Assembly: GCF_002953255.1 (NCBI RefSeq)
Contig: NZ_CP026498.1
Span: 6,141,756 to 6,205,755, forward strand
Origin: Streptomyces sp. CB01881
GTDB lineage: Bacteria > Actinomycetota > Actinomycetes > Streptomycetales > Streptomycetaceae
Length of the DNA: 64,000 bases
Direction of reading: 5' to 3'
The notes under the pieces: generated by a model
Told to the model about the DNA's origin: nothing
What the model saw: the letters and a program-made list of their open reading frames with translations, nothing else
The model's database searches: none
In this document: positions 24,009 to 35,193 of the stretch, one piece after another
Layout of the letters: every line of letters starts with the position of its first letter
How positions within the stretch are numbered: the first letter of the stretch is position 1
Program-made: the position numbers and the translations under genes

Positions 24009-25169
24009 ATGGAACTGACCAGCGACGCGCTGGTGAACTCGCTGCTCGCGCTCGGCGCGGCGGCCCTGCTCGCCACACTCTGGCTCTGGCCCCGGCTGGC
24101 CCGCCAGCGCCCCCTGCCGGTGATCGGCCGGATCGGGCTGATGACGGTCACTCAGGTCTCGGTGCTGGCCGTGATGGCACTGTCGGTCAACAACTCCTTC
24201 GGCTTCTACACCTCCTGGGACGACCTGCTCAACCCCGGCGGCGCCAAGCTGGCACTCACCAGCAACGAGAACCACCACGGCGGCGCCCCGGCCTCCGACG
24301 GACTGATCCAGCCCAGCAACGAGGGCGGCATGGAGGGCGTCACCGACCTGCCCAAGGGCCCGCCGGAGGAGGTCGGCAAGATCGAGTCGGTCCAGGTCTC
24401 CGGCAAGGAGACCGGCCTGTCGGACCAGATGTTCGTCTACCTCCCCCCGGAGTACTTCGACCCGAAGCTCGCCATGGTGCGCTTCCCGGTGCTGCTGGCC
24501 ATCTCCGGCTTCCCCGGCACCAGCCTGAACCTGATGAAGGACCTCCCCGTCCCGCAGACCTCCTGGGAGCTGCGCAAGGCCGGCAAGATGGCGCCCGCGA
24601 TCATCGTGATGGCCCGCCCGACCGTCGCCCCGCCGCGCAACACCGAGTGCGTGGACGTCCCCGGCGGGGCGCGCACCGAGTCCTGGTTCGCCAAGGACGT
24701 GCCCGACGCCCTGCGCGCCACCTACCGGGTCAGCCGCTCCGCCTCGTCCTGGGGTGTGCTCGGCTTCTCCACCGGCGGCAGCTGCGCGATGCGGCTGGCG
24801 ATGCGCTACCCGGAGGTCTTCGCCAGCGGGGTGGGCATGCACGGCGACTTCAAGGTCGCCGAGGACCAGTTCACCGGCGGCAGCCTCTTCGGCGGCGACA
24901 AGGGGCTGGCCGACCAGAGCGACCTCAACTGGCGGCTGCAGCACCTCCCGGCGCCGAACCTCTCGCTGATGGTGATGAACAGCCGCACGGAGGGCGGCTT
25001 CCCGGAGACGCTGAAGTTCGTCGAGCTGGCCCGGCGGGTGTCGGAGACCAACCCCCAGTTCAAGGTCGAGTCGCTCTACCTGGACGACGGGGGCCACAAC
25101 TTCGAGAGCTGGACCCGTGAGCTGCCCGCCGCGCTGGAGTGGATGAGCGCCCGGCTCGCCTGGAACTGA
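24009..25169 (+). CDS. Membrane-anchored esterase, antigen 85/mycolyltransferase-like alpha/beta hydrolase (386 aa)
   Basis: Two or so N-terminal transmembrane helices (NSLLALGAAALLATLWLWP; LMTVTQVSVLAVMALSV), then an extracellular hydrolase domain of the esterase D/antigen 85 family. The nucleophile elbow is VLGFSTGGSCA and the catalytic His is in LDDGGHNFESW; VYLPPEYFDP and FPVLLAISGFPGTSLN are typical strands. Streptomycetes lack mycolic acids, so the acyl substrate is unknown. ATG at 24009 with SD GGAAGG. It faces the MprF-like gene and recurs beside it, hinting at joint work on the cell envelope (inference). Confidence 0.82.
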   Translation: MELTSDALVNSLLALGAAALLATLWLWPRLARQRPLPVIGRIGLMTVTQVSVLAVMALSVNNSFGFYTSWDDLLNPGGAKLALTSNENHHGGAPASDGLIQPSNEGGMEGVTDLPKGPPEEVGKIESVQVSGKETGLSDQMFVYLPPEYFDPKLAMVRFPVLLAISGFPGTSLNLMKDLPVPQTSWELRKAGKMAPAIIVMARPTVAPPRNTECVDVPGGARTESWFAKDVPDALRATYRVSRSASSWGVLGFSTGGSCAMRLAMRYPEVFASGVGMHGDFKVAEDQFTGGSLFGGDKGLADQSDLNWRLQHLPAPNLSLMVMNSRTEGGFPETLKFVELARRVSETNPQFKVESLYLDDGGHNFESWTRELPAALEWMSARLAWN

Positions 25170-25299
25170 CGGCCCGGCGCCACGCCGCCGGACGGGTGAT
25201 TACCCGCCGGTCCGGCGGGCCGGCCGGCACCCCGCGGGAACGTATCGCGACCGCCCGGCCGACCGGCCCGGGGCGGCCCGGATCCGAGCAGGAGGCCCC

Positions 25300-26088
25300 A
25301 TGCTCAGCCCCCGATCGCTGTTCGACGAGATCTACCGCAACGACGAGGCCTACCAGCTGTTCTGCAGCATCGCGGCCGGTGGCGAGGACCAGGGCGGCTG
25401 GGAGAACGAGCGGATCACCTCACTCACCCGGGACCCGGTCCTCGCCCCCAAGATCGCCCGGCACGGTGCCGACGAGCGCAAGCACGGCCGGATCTTCACC
25501 CAGCTGCTGAACAAGCGCGGCCTGCCCAAGGTGGACGTCCCCGCCGAGGCCGACTACTGCATGCTGCTGGAGCGCCAGGGCGTCGGCCTCTCGCACGAGC
25601 GGCTCACCAGCGACGTGCCGCTGGCCGAGCGCGAGATCATCACCTACCTGGCGCACAGCCGGGTGACCGAGCAGCGCGCGGCCGAGCAGATGCGCCAGCT
25701 GGTCAAGGTGTACGGCGACAACCCCGACCTCGGCCGGGCGATGCGGATGATCTCCGCCGACGAGGACAACCACCTCGCCTACTGCCACGAGGAGCTGCTC
25801 CGGCTCACCGCCGAGGGCCACGGCCCGTACATCCGGCACACCCTGGAGACCTGTGCGCGCGGCGAGATCCGCACCCACCGGGACGTCGGCCTGGCGGTGA
25901 CCGCCCGGATGGCGCGGATCCTCCGGTGGCCGCACTGGCAGCGGGCCGTGGTCACGGCCGGCGTCCACGCGCTCTACCTCTACGACCGGGCGTTCGGCTG
26001 GCGGCGGATGGTCAGGCTCCGGATGCCCGAGCGCCGCAACGCCCTGGGCACCCCGGCCCCGCCGCACGCCGAGCACGAGACGCTCTGA
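25300..26088 (+). CDS. Ferritin-like diiron protein (262 aa)
   Basis: Four-helix ferritin-like fold. Iron ligands visible as GWENERI, HGADERKHGRIF (ExxH), SRVTEQRAAEQ and ISADEDNHLAYCHEELL (ExxH), the ligand pattern of a carboxylate-bridged diiron site. The C-terminal helices are basic and hydrophobic. It could be an oxidase or oxygenase; substrate unknown. ATG at 25300 with SD GGAGG. Convergent with folE, the two stop codons sharing a tandem repeat. Confidence 0.78.
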   Translation: MLSPRSLFDEIYRNDEAYQLFCSIAAGGEDQGGWENERITSLTRDPVLAPKIARHGADERKHGRIFTQLLNKRGLPKVDVPAEADYCMLLERQGVGLSHERLTSDVPLAEREIITYLAHSRVTEQRAAEQMRQLVKVYGDNPDLGRAMRMISADEDNHLAYCHEELLRLTAEGHGPYIRHTLETCARGEIRTHRDVGLAVTARMARILRWPHWQRAVVTAGVHALYLYDRAFGWRRMVRLRMPERRNALGTPAPPHAEHETL

Positions 26089-26118
26089 CCGCCCGCACTA
26101 CCGCCCGCACTACCGCCC
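26088..26118. repeat. 12-bp tandem repeat spanning the stops of the ferritin-like gene and folE
   Basis: ACCGCCCGCACT at 26088-26099 and 26100-26111, then ACCGCCC. The TGA of the ferritin-like gene shares its A with the first unit; the folE stop (CTA on this strand, 26110-26112) spans the second and third. Confidence 0.9.
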
Positions 26119-26715
26119 GATGATGAGGCTCATCGCCTCGGCGCGGGTGGCCGGGTCACGGAGCTGGCCGCGCACGCAGGAGGTGATGGTCTTGGCCCCG
26201 GGCTTGCGGATGCCGCGCATCGACATGCACATGTGCTCGCACTCGACCACGACGATCGCCCCGCGCGGTTCGAGGATCTGCATCAGCGCGTCGGCGACCT
26301 GGCTGGTGAGCCGCTCCTGCACCTGCGGGCGGCGGGCGTAGACGTCGACCAGCCGGGCGAGCTTGGAGAGACCGGTGATCTTGCCGCTGGCCGACGGGAT
26401 GTACCCGACGTGCGCCACGCCCCGGAACGGCACCAGGTGATGCTCGCAGACGGACGTCAGCTCGATGTCCTTGACCAGCACCATCTCGTCGTGGCCGAGG
26501 TCGAAGGTGGTGGTCAGGACGTCCTCCGGCTCCTGCCAGAGGCCCGCGAATATCTCCTTGTAGGCCCGGGCCACCCGGGCCGGCGTCTCCAGCAGCCCCT
26601 CGCGGTCCGGGTCCTCCCCCACGGCGAGCAGCAGCTCGCGGACGGCGTTCTCGGCCCGCTTCTGGTCGAAGGTCCCGACGGCGGGCGGACCGTCGAGCGT
26701 CACCGGGTCGATCAT
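26110..26715 (-). CDS. folE: GTP cyclohydrolase I (201 aa)
   Basis: First enzyme of folate (pterin) synthesis, GTP to dihydroneopterin triphosphate. Zinc and catalytic residues in TSVCEHHLVPFRG and VVVECEHMCMSMRG; SASGKITGLSKLARLVDVYARRPQVQERLT is the oligomer and substrate region. Standard length, ATG at 26715. A hairpin separates it from ftsH upstream. Confidence 0.97.
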   Translation of the reverse strand: MIDPVTLDGPPAVGTFDQKRAENAVRELLLAVGEDPDREGLLETPARVARAYKEIFAGLWQEPEDVLTTTFDLGHDEMVLVKDIELTSVCEHHLVPFRGVAHVGYIPSASGKITGLSKLARLVDVYARRPQVQERLTSQVADALMQILEPRGAIVVVECEHMCMSMRGIRKPGAKTITSCVRGQLRDPATRAEAMSLIIGR

Positions 26716-26758
26716 GCGGGCCTCGCTAACTAGTGGAGATGACTTGACTGAACAGCAC

Positions 26759-26802
26759 GGATGCCGCGCCTCCAGGGTACAAACCCCGGTGACGCGGCAT
26801 CC
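26759..26802 (-). terminator. Terminator between ftsH and folE
   Basis: GGATGCCGCG / CGCGGCATCC, 10-bp perfect outer stem, with an inner GGGT/ACCC pairing, 24 bases beyond the ftsH stop. Confidence 0.75.
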
Positions 26803-26825
26803 ATTCCGTTCTTCCAGGCGCCGGA

Positions 26826-28877
<2,052 letters not shown>

Positions 28878-29056
28878 CCATGCGGGGCGTTGCCGCCCCG
28901 TCCCTCCTGCCACTCGACGGCGCCGCGTGGCCGTGGGCCGCCGGCGCATCCGGTCTCTGCTCATGTGAAGAGCGGTTTTATTGGACCGTACCGCAGTCCG
29001 ACCCACCCGTGGCGGGAGCACAGCGACACGACGTACTTCTCTTTCCCCCCGATCCA

Positions 29057-29088
29057 ACGGGCGGGAACGGCGTACTGTTCCCGCCCGT
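29057..29088 (-). terminator. Terminator after hpt
   Basis: ACGGGCGGGAAC / GTTCCCGCCCGT, 12-bp perfect stem, 8-base loop, 28 bases beyond the hpt stop. ftsH thus needs its own promoter in 28878-29056. Confidence 0.85.
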
Positions 29089-29115
29089 AGCCCGAACGGG
29101 GCCCGGAACCGTTTC

Positions 29116-29655
29116 TCAGCCGCCGTAGACGTGCGGGGCGAGGGTGCCGATGAAGGGGAGGTTGCGCAGCTTCTCCGCGTAGTCCAGGCCGTAGCCGACC
29201 ACGAACTCGTTGGGGATGTCGAAACCGACGTACTTGACGTCGATCTCGACCTTGGCCGCGTCCGGCTTGCGCAGCAGGGTGCAGACCTCCAGCGAGGCCG
29301 GGCCGCGCGAGCCCAGGTTGCCGAGCAGCCAGGACAGGGTCAGGCCGGAGTCGATGATGTCCTCGACGATCAGGACGTCCCGGCCGGCGATGTCGGTGTC
29401 GAGGTCCTTGAGGATCCGCACCACGCCGGAGGACTTGGTGCCCATCCCGTACGAGGAGACCGCCATCCAGTCCATGGTGACCTGCGAGTGCAGGGCGCGG
29501 GCGAGGTCCGCCATGACCATCACGGCCCCCTTGAGGACGCCGACGATCAGCAGGTCCTTGCCTGCGTAGTCCCGGTCGATGCGCTCGGCCAGCTCCAGGA
29601 GCTTGGCGTCGATCTCGTCCTTGCTGATGAGCACCTTCGCAAGGTCAGCGCCCAT
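29116..29655 (-). CDS. hpt: Hypoxanthine phosphoribosyltransferase (179 aa)
   Basis: Salvages hypoxanthine and guanine with PRPP. Signature PRPP loop VLIVEDIIDSGLTLSWLL, plus VGVLKGAVMVMADLARAL and FDIPNEFVVGYGLDYAEKYRN-like region ending GTLAPHVYGG. ATG at 29655 is favoured by GGTGGA 10 bases upstream; a GTG at 29670 is the alternative. The tilS-hpt-ftsH order is a common bacterial arrangement. Confidence 0.95.
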   Translation of the reverse strand: MGADLAKVLISKDEIDAKLLELAERIDRDYAGKDLLIVGVLKGAVMVMADLARALHSQVTMDWMAVSSYGMGTKSSGVVRILKDLDTDIAGRDVLIVEDIIDSGLTLSWLLGNLGSRGPASLEVCTLLRKPDAAKVEIDVKYVGFDIPNEFVVGYGLDYAEKLRNLPFIGTLAPHVYGG

Positions 29656-29741
29656 GTCGTTCTGGTCCACCGGGGATACGTCCTCAAACGTTCGGGGTCT
29701 GTATGGCCGGCGGCCCGGCGCCCCGGGGGCATGCCTGCCCG

Positions 29742-30869
29742 TCAGTCGCCCTGCCGCCGAAAGACCAGCGTGCCACACCTGCGGGTGGCTTCGACGCCCC
29801 CGGGTAGGTGCAGCGGCCCCTGGCCCCGCCATCCGGTGACCAGCAGGTCGATCGTTTCGAGGTGGCGCGCGAAGAGGTCCCCGGCCGGGCAGCCCGCCCG
29901 CAGCGCGGCCCGGCGCAGCACCCGGCGGCGCACCGCGGGCGGCAGTTCGGCCAGCTTGGCGGCGTCCAGGGTGCCTTCGCCCGTCCGGAGGTCGCGCTCG
30001 GCCAGTGCCGCCCACTGGTCCAGCGCGTCGGCGTCGTCCCGGAACAGCCGGGCGGTGCGGGCCAGCGCCTCGACCACTCCGCCGCCGAGGTGCTTCTCCA
30101 GTACCGGCAGCACCTCGTGCCGCACCCGGGAGCGGGTGTACGCGGGGTCGCAGTTGTGCGGGTCGTCCCAGACCGGGATCGCCTGGGCGGAGCAGGCCTG
30201 CCGGGTGGCCGCCCGGTCCAGCTCCAGCAGCGGGCGGCGGTAGCGGCCCTTCTGGGCCGGCATCCCGGCCAGCGAGCGGGATCCGGAGCCGCGGGCCAGG
30301 CCCAGCAGCACCGTCTCCGCCTGGTCGTCGCGGGTGTGGCCGAGCAGGACGGCGACCGCACCGAGGCGCTCGGCGGCCTCGTCCAGGGCCGCGTAGCGGG
30401 CGTCCCGGGCGGCGGCCTCGGGACCGCCGGCGCGGCCGACCTGGACCGGGACCGCCTCGACCGGGTCGAGCCCGAGCGTGCGCAGCCGCTCGGCGACCTG
30501 GGCGGCGCGGTCGGCGGAGCCGGCCTGGAGGCCGTGGTCGACGGTGACGGCGCCGACCCGCAGGCCGATCTTGGGGGCCTCGAAGGCGGCCGCGATGGCC
30601 AGCGCCATGGAGTCCGCGCCCCCGCTGACGGCGACCAGGACCAGCGGTGAGCCGGGCGCGGCCGGGGTCCGCGGCAGCCCGGAGGGGTGCCGGTGGGCGT
30701 TGCCGATCAGGGTCGTCCCGACGCTCGCGCCGACCAGCGGCGCCCCGCTCGGGCGCTCGCGGGGCTCGCGCACGGGCGCGGTGAAGGTGGTGCCGGCCTC
30801 GGCGGCGAGGTCGGTGAGCGTGCGGCGTACGGCCAGGCGTATCGCGGCGACAGCGGGGTGTGGGCCCAC
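29742..30869 (-). CDS. tilS: tRNA(Ile)-lysidine synthase (375 aa)
   Basis: Modifies C34 of the CAU-anticodon tRNA-Ile to lysidine, changing it from Met to Ile decoding; essential. N-type ATP-pyrophosphatase P-loop VAVSGGADSMALA (about 78-90), VDHGLQAGSADRA and LLGHTRDDQAETVLLGLARGSG, DDPHNCDPAYTRSRVR. An N-terminal segment of about 70 residues precedes the catalytic domain. GTG at 30869 with SD AAGGAG 9 bases away. Confidence 0.95.
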   Translation of the reverse strand: MGPHPAVAAIRLAVRRTLTDLAAEAGTTFTAPVREPRERPSGAPLVGASVGTTLIGNAHRHPSGLPRTPAAPGSPLVLVAVSGGADSMALAIAAAFEAPKIGLRVGAVTVDHGLQAGSADRAAQVAERLRTLGLDPVEAVPVQVGRAGGPEAAARDARYAALDEAAERLGAVAVLLGHTRDDQAETVLLGLARGSGSRSLAGMPAQKGRYRRPLLELDRAATRQACSAQAIPVWDDPHNCDPAYTRSRVRHEVLPVLEKHLGGGVVEALARTARLFRDDADALDQWAALAERDLRTGEGTLDAAKLAELPPAVRRRVLRRAALRAGCPAGDLFARHLETIDLLVTGWRGQGPLHLPGGVEATRRCGTLVFRRQGD

Positions 30870-30926
30870 GGCGGACGGCTCCTTGGCGGAGGGGACAGGA
30901 CGGCGGTGGGCGCGGCGGGGGCCGCG

Positions 30927-30963
30927 CATCTGTGAGCACCGTGTTACCGGGCGCTCACAGATG
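30927..30963. repeat. 11-bp perfect inverted repeat in the tilS leader
   Basis: CATCTGTGAGC and GCTCACAGATG around a 15-base spacer, 58 bases upstream of the tilS GTG; beside it GCGCGG/CCGCGC can also fold. Could be the terminator of the metalloprotease gene, an operator or a leader hairpin. The rest of 30870-31165 holds nothing else I can name. Confidence 0.6.
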
Positions 30964-31165
30964 GTGGCAGAAAGGAGGCACCCGCTACGCCACCCGCGCC
31001 ACCGGTACGACCACCGTCCCACGTTCGGGTGAATGGAGAAACGTATCTTCACCCGCCATCTGCACGACTGGACCACTCGTACGAACGGGTTTGACCGCCG
31101 CCGACCGCCTTCGGGCCGAGGACCCCTCCGAGTCCCCGGCCGGTGCGGCTCCCGAGCCGGGCGCG

Positions 31166-32344
31166 CTACCGCGCGACGCGGGCCACCCAGGCCCCCGGGT
31201 CGTGGATCTCCTCCTTGGTCGGCAGGGTGTTCGGCGACGTCCAGACCCGGTTGAAGCCCTCCATGCCGACCTGGTCCACCACGCCGCGCACGAAGACCGC
31301 GCCGTCCTGGTACTGGCGGAGCTTGGCGTCCATGCCGAGCAGCCGGCGCAGCACCAGGTCCAGCCGGTTGGCGCCGCGGTCCCGGCGCTGCTGGAACTTC
31401 TCCCGGATCTCCGCGACGCTCGGCACCACCGCCGGGCCGACGCCGTCCATCACCACGTCCGCGTGGCCCTCCAGCAGCGACATCACGGCCGTCAGCCGGC
31501 CCAGGATCTCGCGCTGGGCGGGCGACTGGACGATCTCCAGCAGGCCTGCGGAGGCCTGCCCGGCCTCGCCGCGGCCGCCGAGGCCGGGCAGGCCTCCGAG
31601 CGAGCCGGCCGCGTCCCGCAGCCGGTCCAGCAGCGCGCCCGGGTCGACGTCCGTCTCGGACAGGAAGGACTGCACCTCGGACTGGATGTGGTCGCGCAGC
31701 CACGGCACCGCGGTGAACTGGGTGCGGTGGGTCTCCTCGTGCAGGCAGACCCAGAGCCGGAAGTCGGCCGGGTCGACGTCCAGTTCCCGCTCGACGTGCA
31801 CGATGTTCGGCGCCACCAGCAGCAGCCGGCCCGGGCCGGGGCCGTCGGGGCCCAGCCGGGGCTTGTCGAACAGCGCGGCCGGGCTGTCCGGCGCCTCCAG
31901 CGAGGGCTCGGCCGGGGCGAAGGTCTCGTACTGGCCGAGCACCTTGGTGGACAGGAAGGCCAGCAGTGCGCCGACCTCGATCCCGGTGGCCTTCTCCCCC
32001 ACCGAGCCGAGGACGCCGGCCGCGGCACTGCTCGCCCGGCGCGCCTGGAGCTTCTCCACCAGCGGCTGGACGATGGTGCGGAAGCCCGCCACGTTGGCCC
32101 GCACCCAGCCGGGGCGGTCCACGATCAGCACCGGGGTCGCCGCAGCCTCGGCGAGGCTGCTGGAGCGCATGCCGGTGAACGCCCGGACGTGCTCCTCCGC
32201 CTCCAGGGCGTGCCGGCGCAACTCGGCCACCACGGCCGCCGCCTCCGCGCGGCTCACCTCCGGTCCGGGCCGCACCAGCCTGGTCGCGGTTGCGACCGCG
32301 AGATTCCAGTCGACCATGTCAGCACCGCCGCTCGCGCTCGTCAT
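31166..32344 (-). CDS. Zincin-like metallopeptidase, DUF2342 family (392 aa)
   Basis: Actinobacterial family of predicted zinc peptidases. Zinc motif HEETH in WVCLHEETHRTQFTAVPW; also WLRDHIQSEVQSF and the later SLLEGHADVVMD with a candidate third ligand. No signal peptide, so probably cytoplasmic. ATG at 32344 (MTSASGG); 32317 is a second option. It sits between dacB and tilS on the same strand. Substrate unknown. Confidence 0.85.
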   Translation of the reverse strand: MTSASGGADMVDWNLAVATATRLVRPGPEVSRAEAAAVVAELRRHALEAEEHVRAFTGMRSSSLAEAAATPVLIVDRPGWVRANVAGFRTIVQPLVEKLQARRASSAAAGVLGSVGEKATGIEVGALLAFLSTKVLGQYETFAPAEPSLEAPDSPAALFDKPRLGPDGPGPGRLLLVAPNIVHVERELDVDPADFRLWVCLHEETHRTQFTAVPWLRDHIQSEVQSFLSETDVDPGALLDRLRDAAGSLGGLPGLGGRGEAGQASAGLLEIVQSPAQREILGRLTAVMSLLEGHADVVMDGVGPAVVPSVAEIREKFQQRRDRGANRLDLVLRRLLGMDAKLRQYQDGAVFVRGVVDQVGMEGFNRVWTSPNTLPTKEEIHDPGAWVARVAR

Positions 32345-32477
32345 GCCCTCACCGTACGTGCTCCCGCCCACCGGGGGGAGCCACAGGTCCCGACGCTCTG
32401 CCGGACGGCCCGGACGAGGACCGCGCGGACGGCGCCCGTCCGCGCGGGATCGCACCCGTGGGCCTCCTGTCGGTCCG

Positions 32478-34115
32478 TCAGTGGCAGCCGCAGGCGGCGA
32501 GGCGGGCGACGATGCGGTCCATGGCGGCGCGCGCGGTGTCGACGGGTGCGCCGGTCCTGGTCATCACGGCGAAGGCCAGCAGCCGGCCCTCGGCGTCCAC
32601 CACCGTGCCGGCCAGGGTGTTCACGCCGCTGAGGCTGCCGGTCTTGGCGCGGACCAGGCCGGCCGCCTCGGCCGCGCCGGAGCCGGAGCCGAAGCGCTTG
32701 CCGAGGGTGCCGGTGAAGCCGGCGATCGGCAGGCCGGTGAGCACCGGGCGCAGGGCCGGGTGCTGGTCCGACGCGGCCAGCCCGAGCAGTTGGACCAGGA
32801 CGGCCGGCGGGATCGCGTTGCCCTGGTGCAACCCGCTGCCGTCACCCAGGACCACGCCCGCCGTCGGCACACCGAGCCGGCCGAGCTCCTGGGTGACCGC
32901 GGTGGCGGCGCCCTCGAAACTGGCCGGCTGGTGGGCGGCGAGCGCGGCCTGACGGGCGATCGCCTCGGCGAGGGTGTTGTCGGAGGTGGTGAGCATCCGC
33001 TCGACCAGCCGGTCGATGGTCGGCGAGTCCACCCGGCCGAGGACGGGCGCGCCGGCGGCGGCCGGGGCGGCGGCCGCCTTGGCCTTCCCCTCGACGGTGA
33101 TGCCCTGGGCCTTCAGCACATTGGCGAAGGCCTCGGCGGCCGACCCCGCGGGGTCGGCGACGCGGGCGGGCGCGTCCTCCCTGCTCTTCGGGTCGACCTT
33201 GCCCTCGTCCACCATCAGCGGGGTGACCAGGGCGATGTTGGCCGCGTCGTGGTACTTGTGCTGCGGGGTGCCGGAGTACATCGACAGGTCGTAGTCGAGC
33301 TTGACCGCGGTGGTCCCGGCGGCCTTCAGCGCGGCGGCGGTCTGCCGGGCCAGCGCGTCCAGCGAGGCGGGGGCGGTGTCGGCGTCCGCGGGCAGGCCGG
33401 CGATCTGCACCTGGTCGGCGGGCAGCGCGGTGAGGGTCGGGTCGCCACCACCCACGAGGGTGATCCCGCCGGGGTCTGCGCTCTTGACGACCCGGGTGGT
33501 GAGCCGGGTGTCGCCCGGGATCAGCGAGAGCGCCGCGACCGAGGTCGCCAGCTTGGTGGTGGAGGCGGGCGTGGCGGGGGTGTTCTCCCCCGAGCCGTAG
33601 AGGAGCCGGCCGTCGGCGGCGTCCGCGACGGCGAGGCTGACGGTGCCGAGGTTCTTGTCGCCGAGCGCGGCGGCGAGCGCCTGCTGGAGGCCCTGGGTGG
33701 TGGGCAGCCCTGCGGCCGGGCCGGTCTCTGCGGAGGCCAGCACGGCGCCGGCGGCGGGGGCCGGACGGCCGGCGGACGGCGAGGCGGCGGCCGTCCCGGA
33801 ACCGGCCGGGCGGGGGGTCTCGGTGGCGCCGGTGCGCCCCTTGCCCTTGCCGTTGTTGCTGTTGCTCTTGTCGCCGTTGCCCTTGTCGCCGTTGTTGCCC
33901 TTGTCGCCGTTGCCCCTGTCGCCCTTGTCGCCGTGCTTGCCGTCCCGGTCCTCGCCCTCCCCCTGGCCGGTGGTCTGCCCGCCCGGCGACGGGGGCGGCG
34001 ACGCGTACGCGCCACCACCCGAGGACAGGACCGTCCCGGCGACCAGGAGCACCGCCCCGAACAGCCCCGCCGCCGTCCCTCTTCGGCGGTACCCCGCCCC
34101 GACCCCTGCGCCCAC
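32478..34115 (-). CDS. dacB: D-alanyl-D-alanine carboxypeptidase/endopeptidase, PBP4 class (545 aa)
   Basis: Extracytoplasmic class C penicillin-binding protein trimming peptidoglycan peptides. Signal peptide (TAAGLFGAVLLVAGTVLSS); then a Gly/Asp/Lys/Asn-rich stretch with GDKGNN/GDKGNG repeats (about 60-100) and an Ala/Pro linker; then the catalytic domain with STTK (about 184), SDN (about 377) and KTGS (about 488). Ends AACGCH. GTG at 34115 is chosen: SD AGGAAAGGGG sits 7 bases upstream; a GTG at 34142 has a weaker site. Divergent from ppa. Confidence 0.93.
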   Translation of the reverse strand: MGAGVGAGYRRRGTAAGLFGAVLLVAGTVLSSGGGAYASPPPSPGGQTTGQGEGEDRDGKHGDKGDRGNGDKGNNGDKGNGDKSNSNNGKGKGRTGATETPRPAGSGTAAASPSAGRPAPAAGAVLASAETGPAAGLPTTQGLQQALAAALGDKNLGTVSLAVADAADGRLLYGSGENTPATPASTTKLATSVAALSLIPGDTRLTTRVVKSADPGGITLVGGGDPTLTALPADQVQIAGLPADADTAPASLDALARQTAAALKAAGTTAVKLDYDLSMYSGTPQHKYHDAANIALVTPLMVDEGKVDPKSREDAPARVADPAGSAAEAFANVLKAQGITVEGKAKAAAAPAAAGAPVLGRVDSPTIDRLVERMLTTSDNTLAEAIARQAALAAHQPASFEGAATAVTQELGRLGVPTAGVVLGDGSGLHQGNAIPPAVLVQLLGLAASDQHPALRPVLTGLPIAGFTGTLGKRFGSGSGAAEAAGLVRAKTGSLSGVNTLAGTVVDAEGRLLAFAVMTRTGAPVDTARAAMDRIVARLAACGCH

Positions 34116-34191
34116 CGACCGGCCCCTTTCCTGAGCACTCACTCCCGTAGGAGACACTTGGATTCTGTCAGTCCCTACCTTGGAGGAACCG

Positions 34192-34683
34192 TTGGAATTC
34201 GACGTCCTTATCGAAATCCCTAAGGGCTCTCGCAACAAGTACGAGGTCGACCACGAGACCGGTCGCCTTCGCCTTGACCGCATGCTGTTCACCTCGACCC
34301 GCTACCCGGCCGACTACGGCTACGTCGAGGGCACCCTGGCGGACGACGGCGACCCGCTGGACGCCCTGGTCATCCTGGAGGAGCCGACCTTCCCGGGCTG
34401 CCTGATCAAGTGCCGCGTCATCGGCATGTTCAAGATGACGGACGAGGCCGGCGGCGACGACAAGCTGCTCTGCGTCCCGGCGACGGACCCGCGCTGGGAG
34501 CACCTGCAGGACATCCACCACGTGTCGGAGTTCGACCGCCTGGAGATCCAGCACTTCTTCGAGGTCTACAAGGACCTGGAGCCGGGCAAGTCGGTCGAGG
34601 GCGCCAACTGGGTCGGCCGCGCCGAGGCCGAGGCCGAGGTCACCGCGTCGATCAAGCGACTGGCGGAGCAGGGCGGTCACTGA
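34192..34683 (+). CDS. ppa: Inorganic pyrophosphatase (163 aa)
   Basis: Soluble family I pyrophosphatase driving biosynthesis by hydrolysing PPi. MEFDVLIEIPKGSRNKYE start, YPADYGYVEGTLADDGDPLDALV (metal-binding acidic signature DGDPLD), then KDLEPGKSVEGANWVG. TTG start at 34192 with SD GGAGG 5 bases away; another TTG at 34180 contains the SD itself and is unlikely. Confidence 0.97.
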   Translation: MEFDVLIEIPKGSRNKYEVDHETGRLRLDRMLFTSTRYPADYGYVEGTLADDGDPLDALVILEEPTFPGCLIKCRVIGMFKMTDEAGGDDKLLCVPATDPRWEHLQDIHHVSEFDRLEIQHFFEVYKDLEPGKSVEGANWVGRAEAEAEVTASIKRLAEQGGH

Positions 34684-34740
34684 GCCGTCGTGCCCATCTC
34701 GTTCGCCCGAGGCAGTTCGAGGTAGGTCGAGGCAGTCGGA

Positions 34741-34776
34741 GGCCGGGGTGCGCGGAATCGTCCGCGGGCCCCGGCC
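34741..34776 (+). terminator. ppa terminator
   Basis: GGCCGGGG / CCCCGGCC with an internal 2-base mismatch, then CGCGGA / TCCGCG over an ATCG loop, 57 bases past the stop. The remaining 34777-34977 is GC-rich with no gene. Confidence 0.8.
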
Positions 34777-34977
34777 TTCGCCGTGTCCGCCGCCGGGCGG
34801 AGCGGCCGGGAGCGGCTGGGCGGAGCGGCCGGCCTCGCACGGCAACGGCCCGGCCCCGGGCGCGGTTGCTCCCGGGGGCCGGGCCGTCGGCAGCGGAGGC
34901 GGCCGCGGACTGTCGTCGAGGGTGCGGGCGCGCCCGCACCCGGTGCCCCGCCGGTGCTGCCGGGGCGGGGCCGGGGC

Positions 34978-35193
34978 TCAGCCCTCGTCGTCCAGCCGGA
35001 AGCCGATCTTCAGGCCGACCTGGTAGTGCTTGATCCGGCCGTCCTCGAGGTGGCCCCGGACCTGCGTCACCTCGAACCAGTCCAGGTTCCGCAGGGTCCG
35101 GGACGCCCGCTCGACACCGTTGCGGATGGCCGCGTCGACGGACTCGGTCGAAGACCCGACGATCTCGGTCACCCGGTAGACGTGTTCACTCAT
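34978..35193 (-). CDS. Dodecin-family flavin-binding protein (71 aa)
   Basis: Small dodecameric protein that stores flavin or CoA. It matches the family along its length: YRVTEIVGSSTESVDAAIRNGVERASRTLRNLDWFEV with the flavin-stacking Trp, VRGHLEDGRIKHYQVGLKIGFRLDD. ATG at 35193 with SD GAGGGAG. Single gene. Confidence 0.95.
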   Translation of the reverse strand: MSEHVYRVTEIVGSSTESVDAAIRNGVERASRTLRNLDWFEVTQVRGHLEDGRIKHYQVGLKIGFRLDDEG

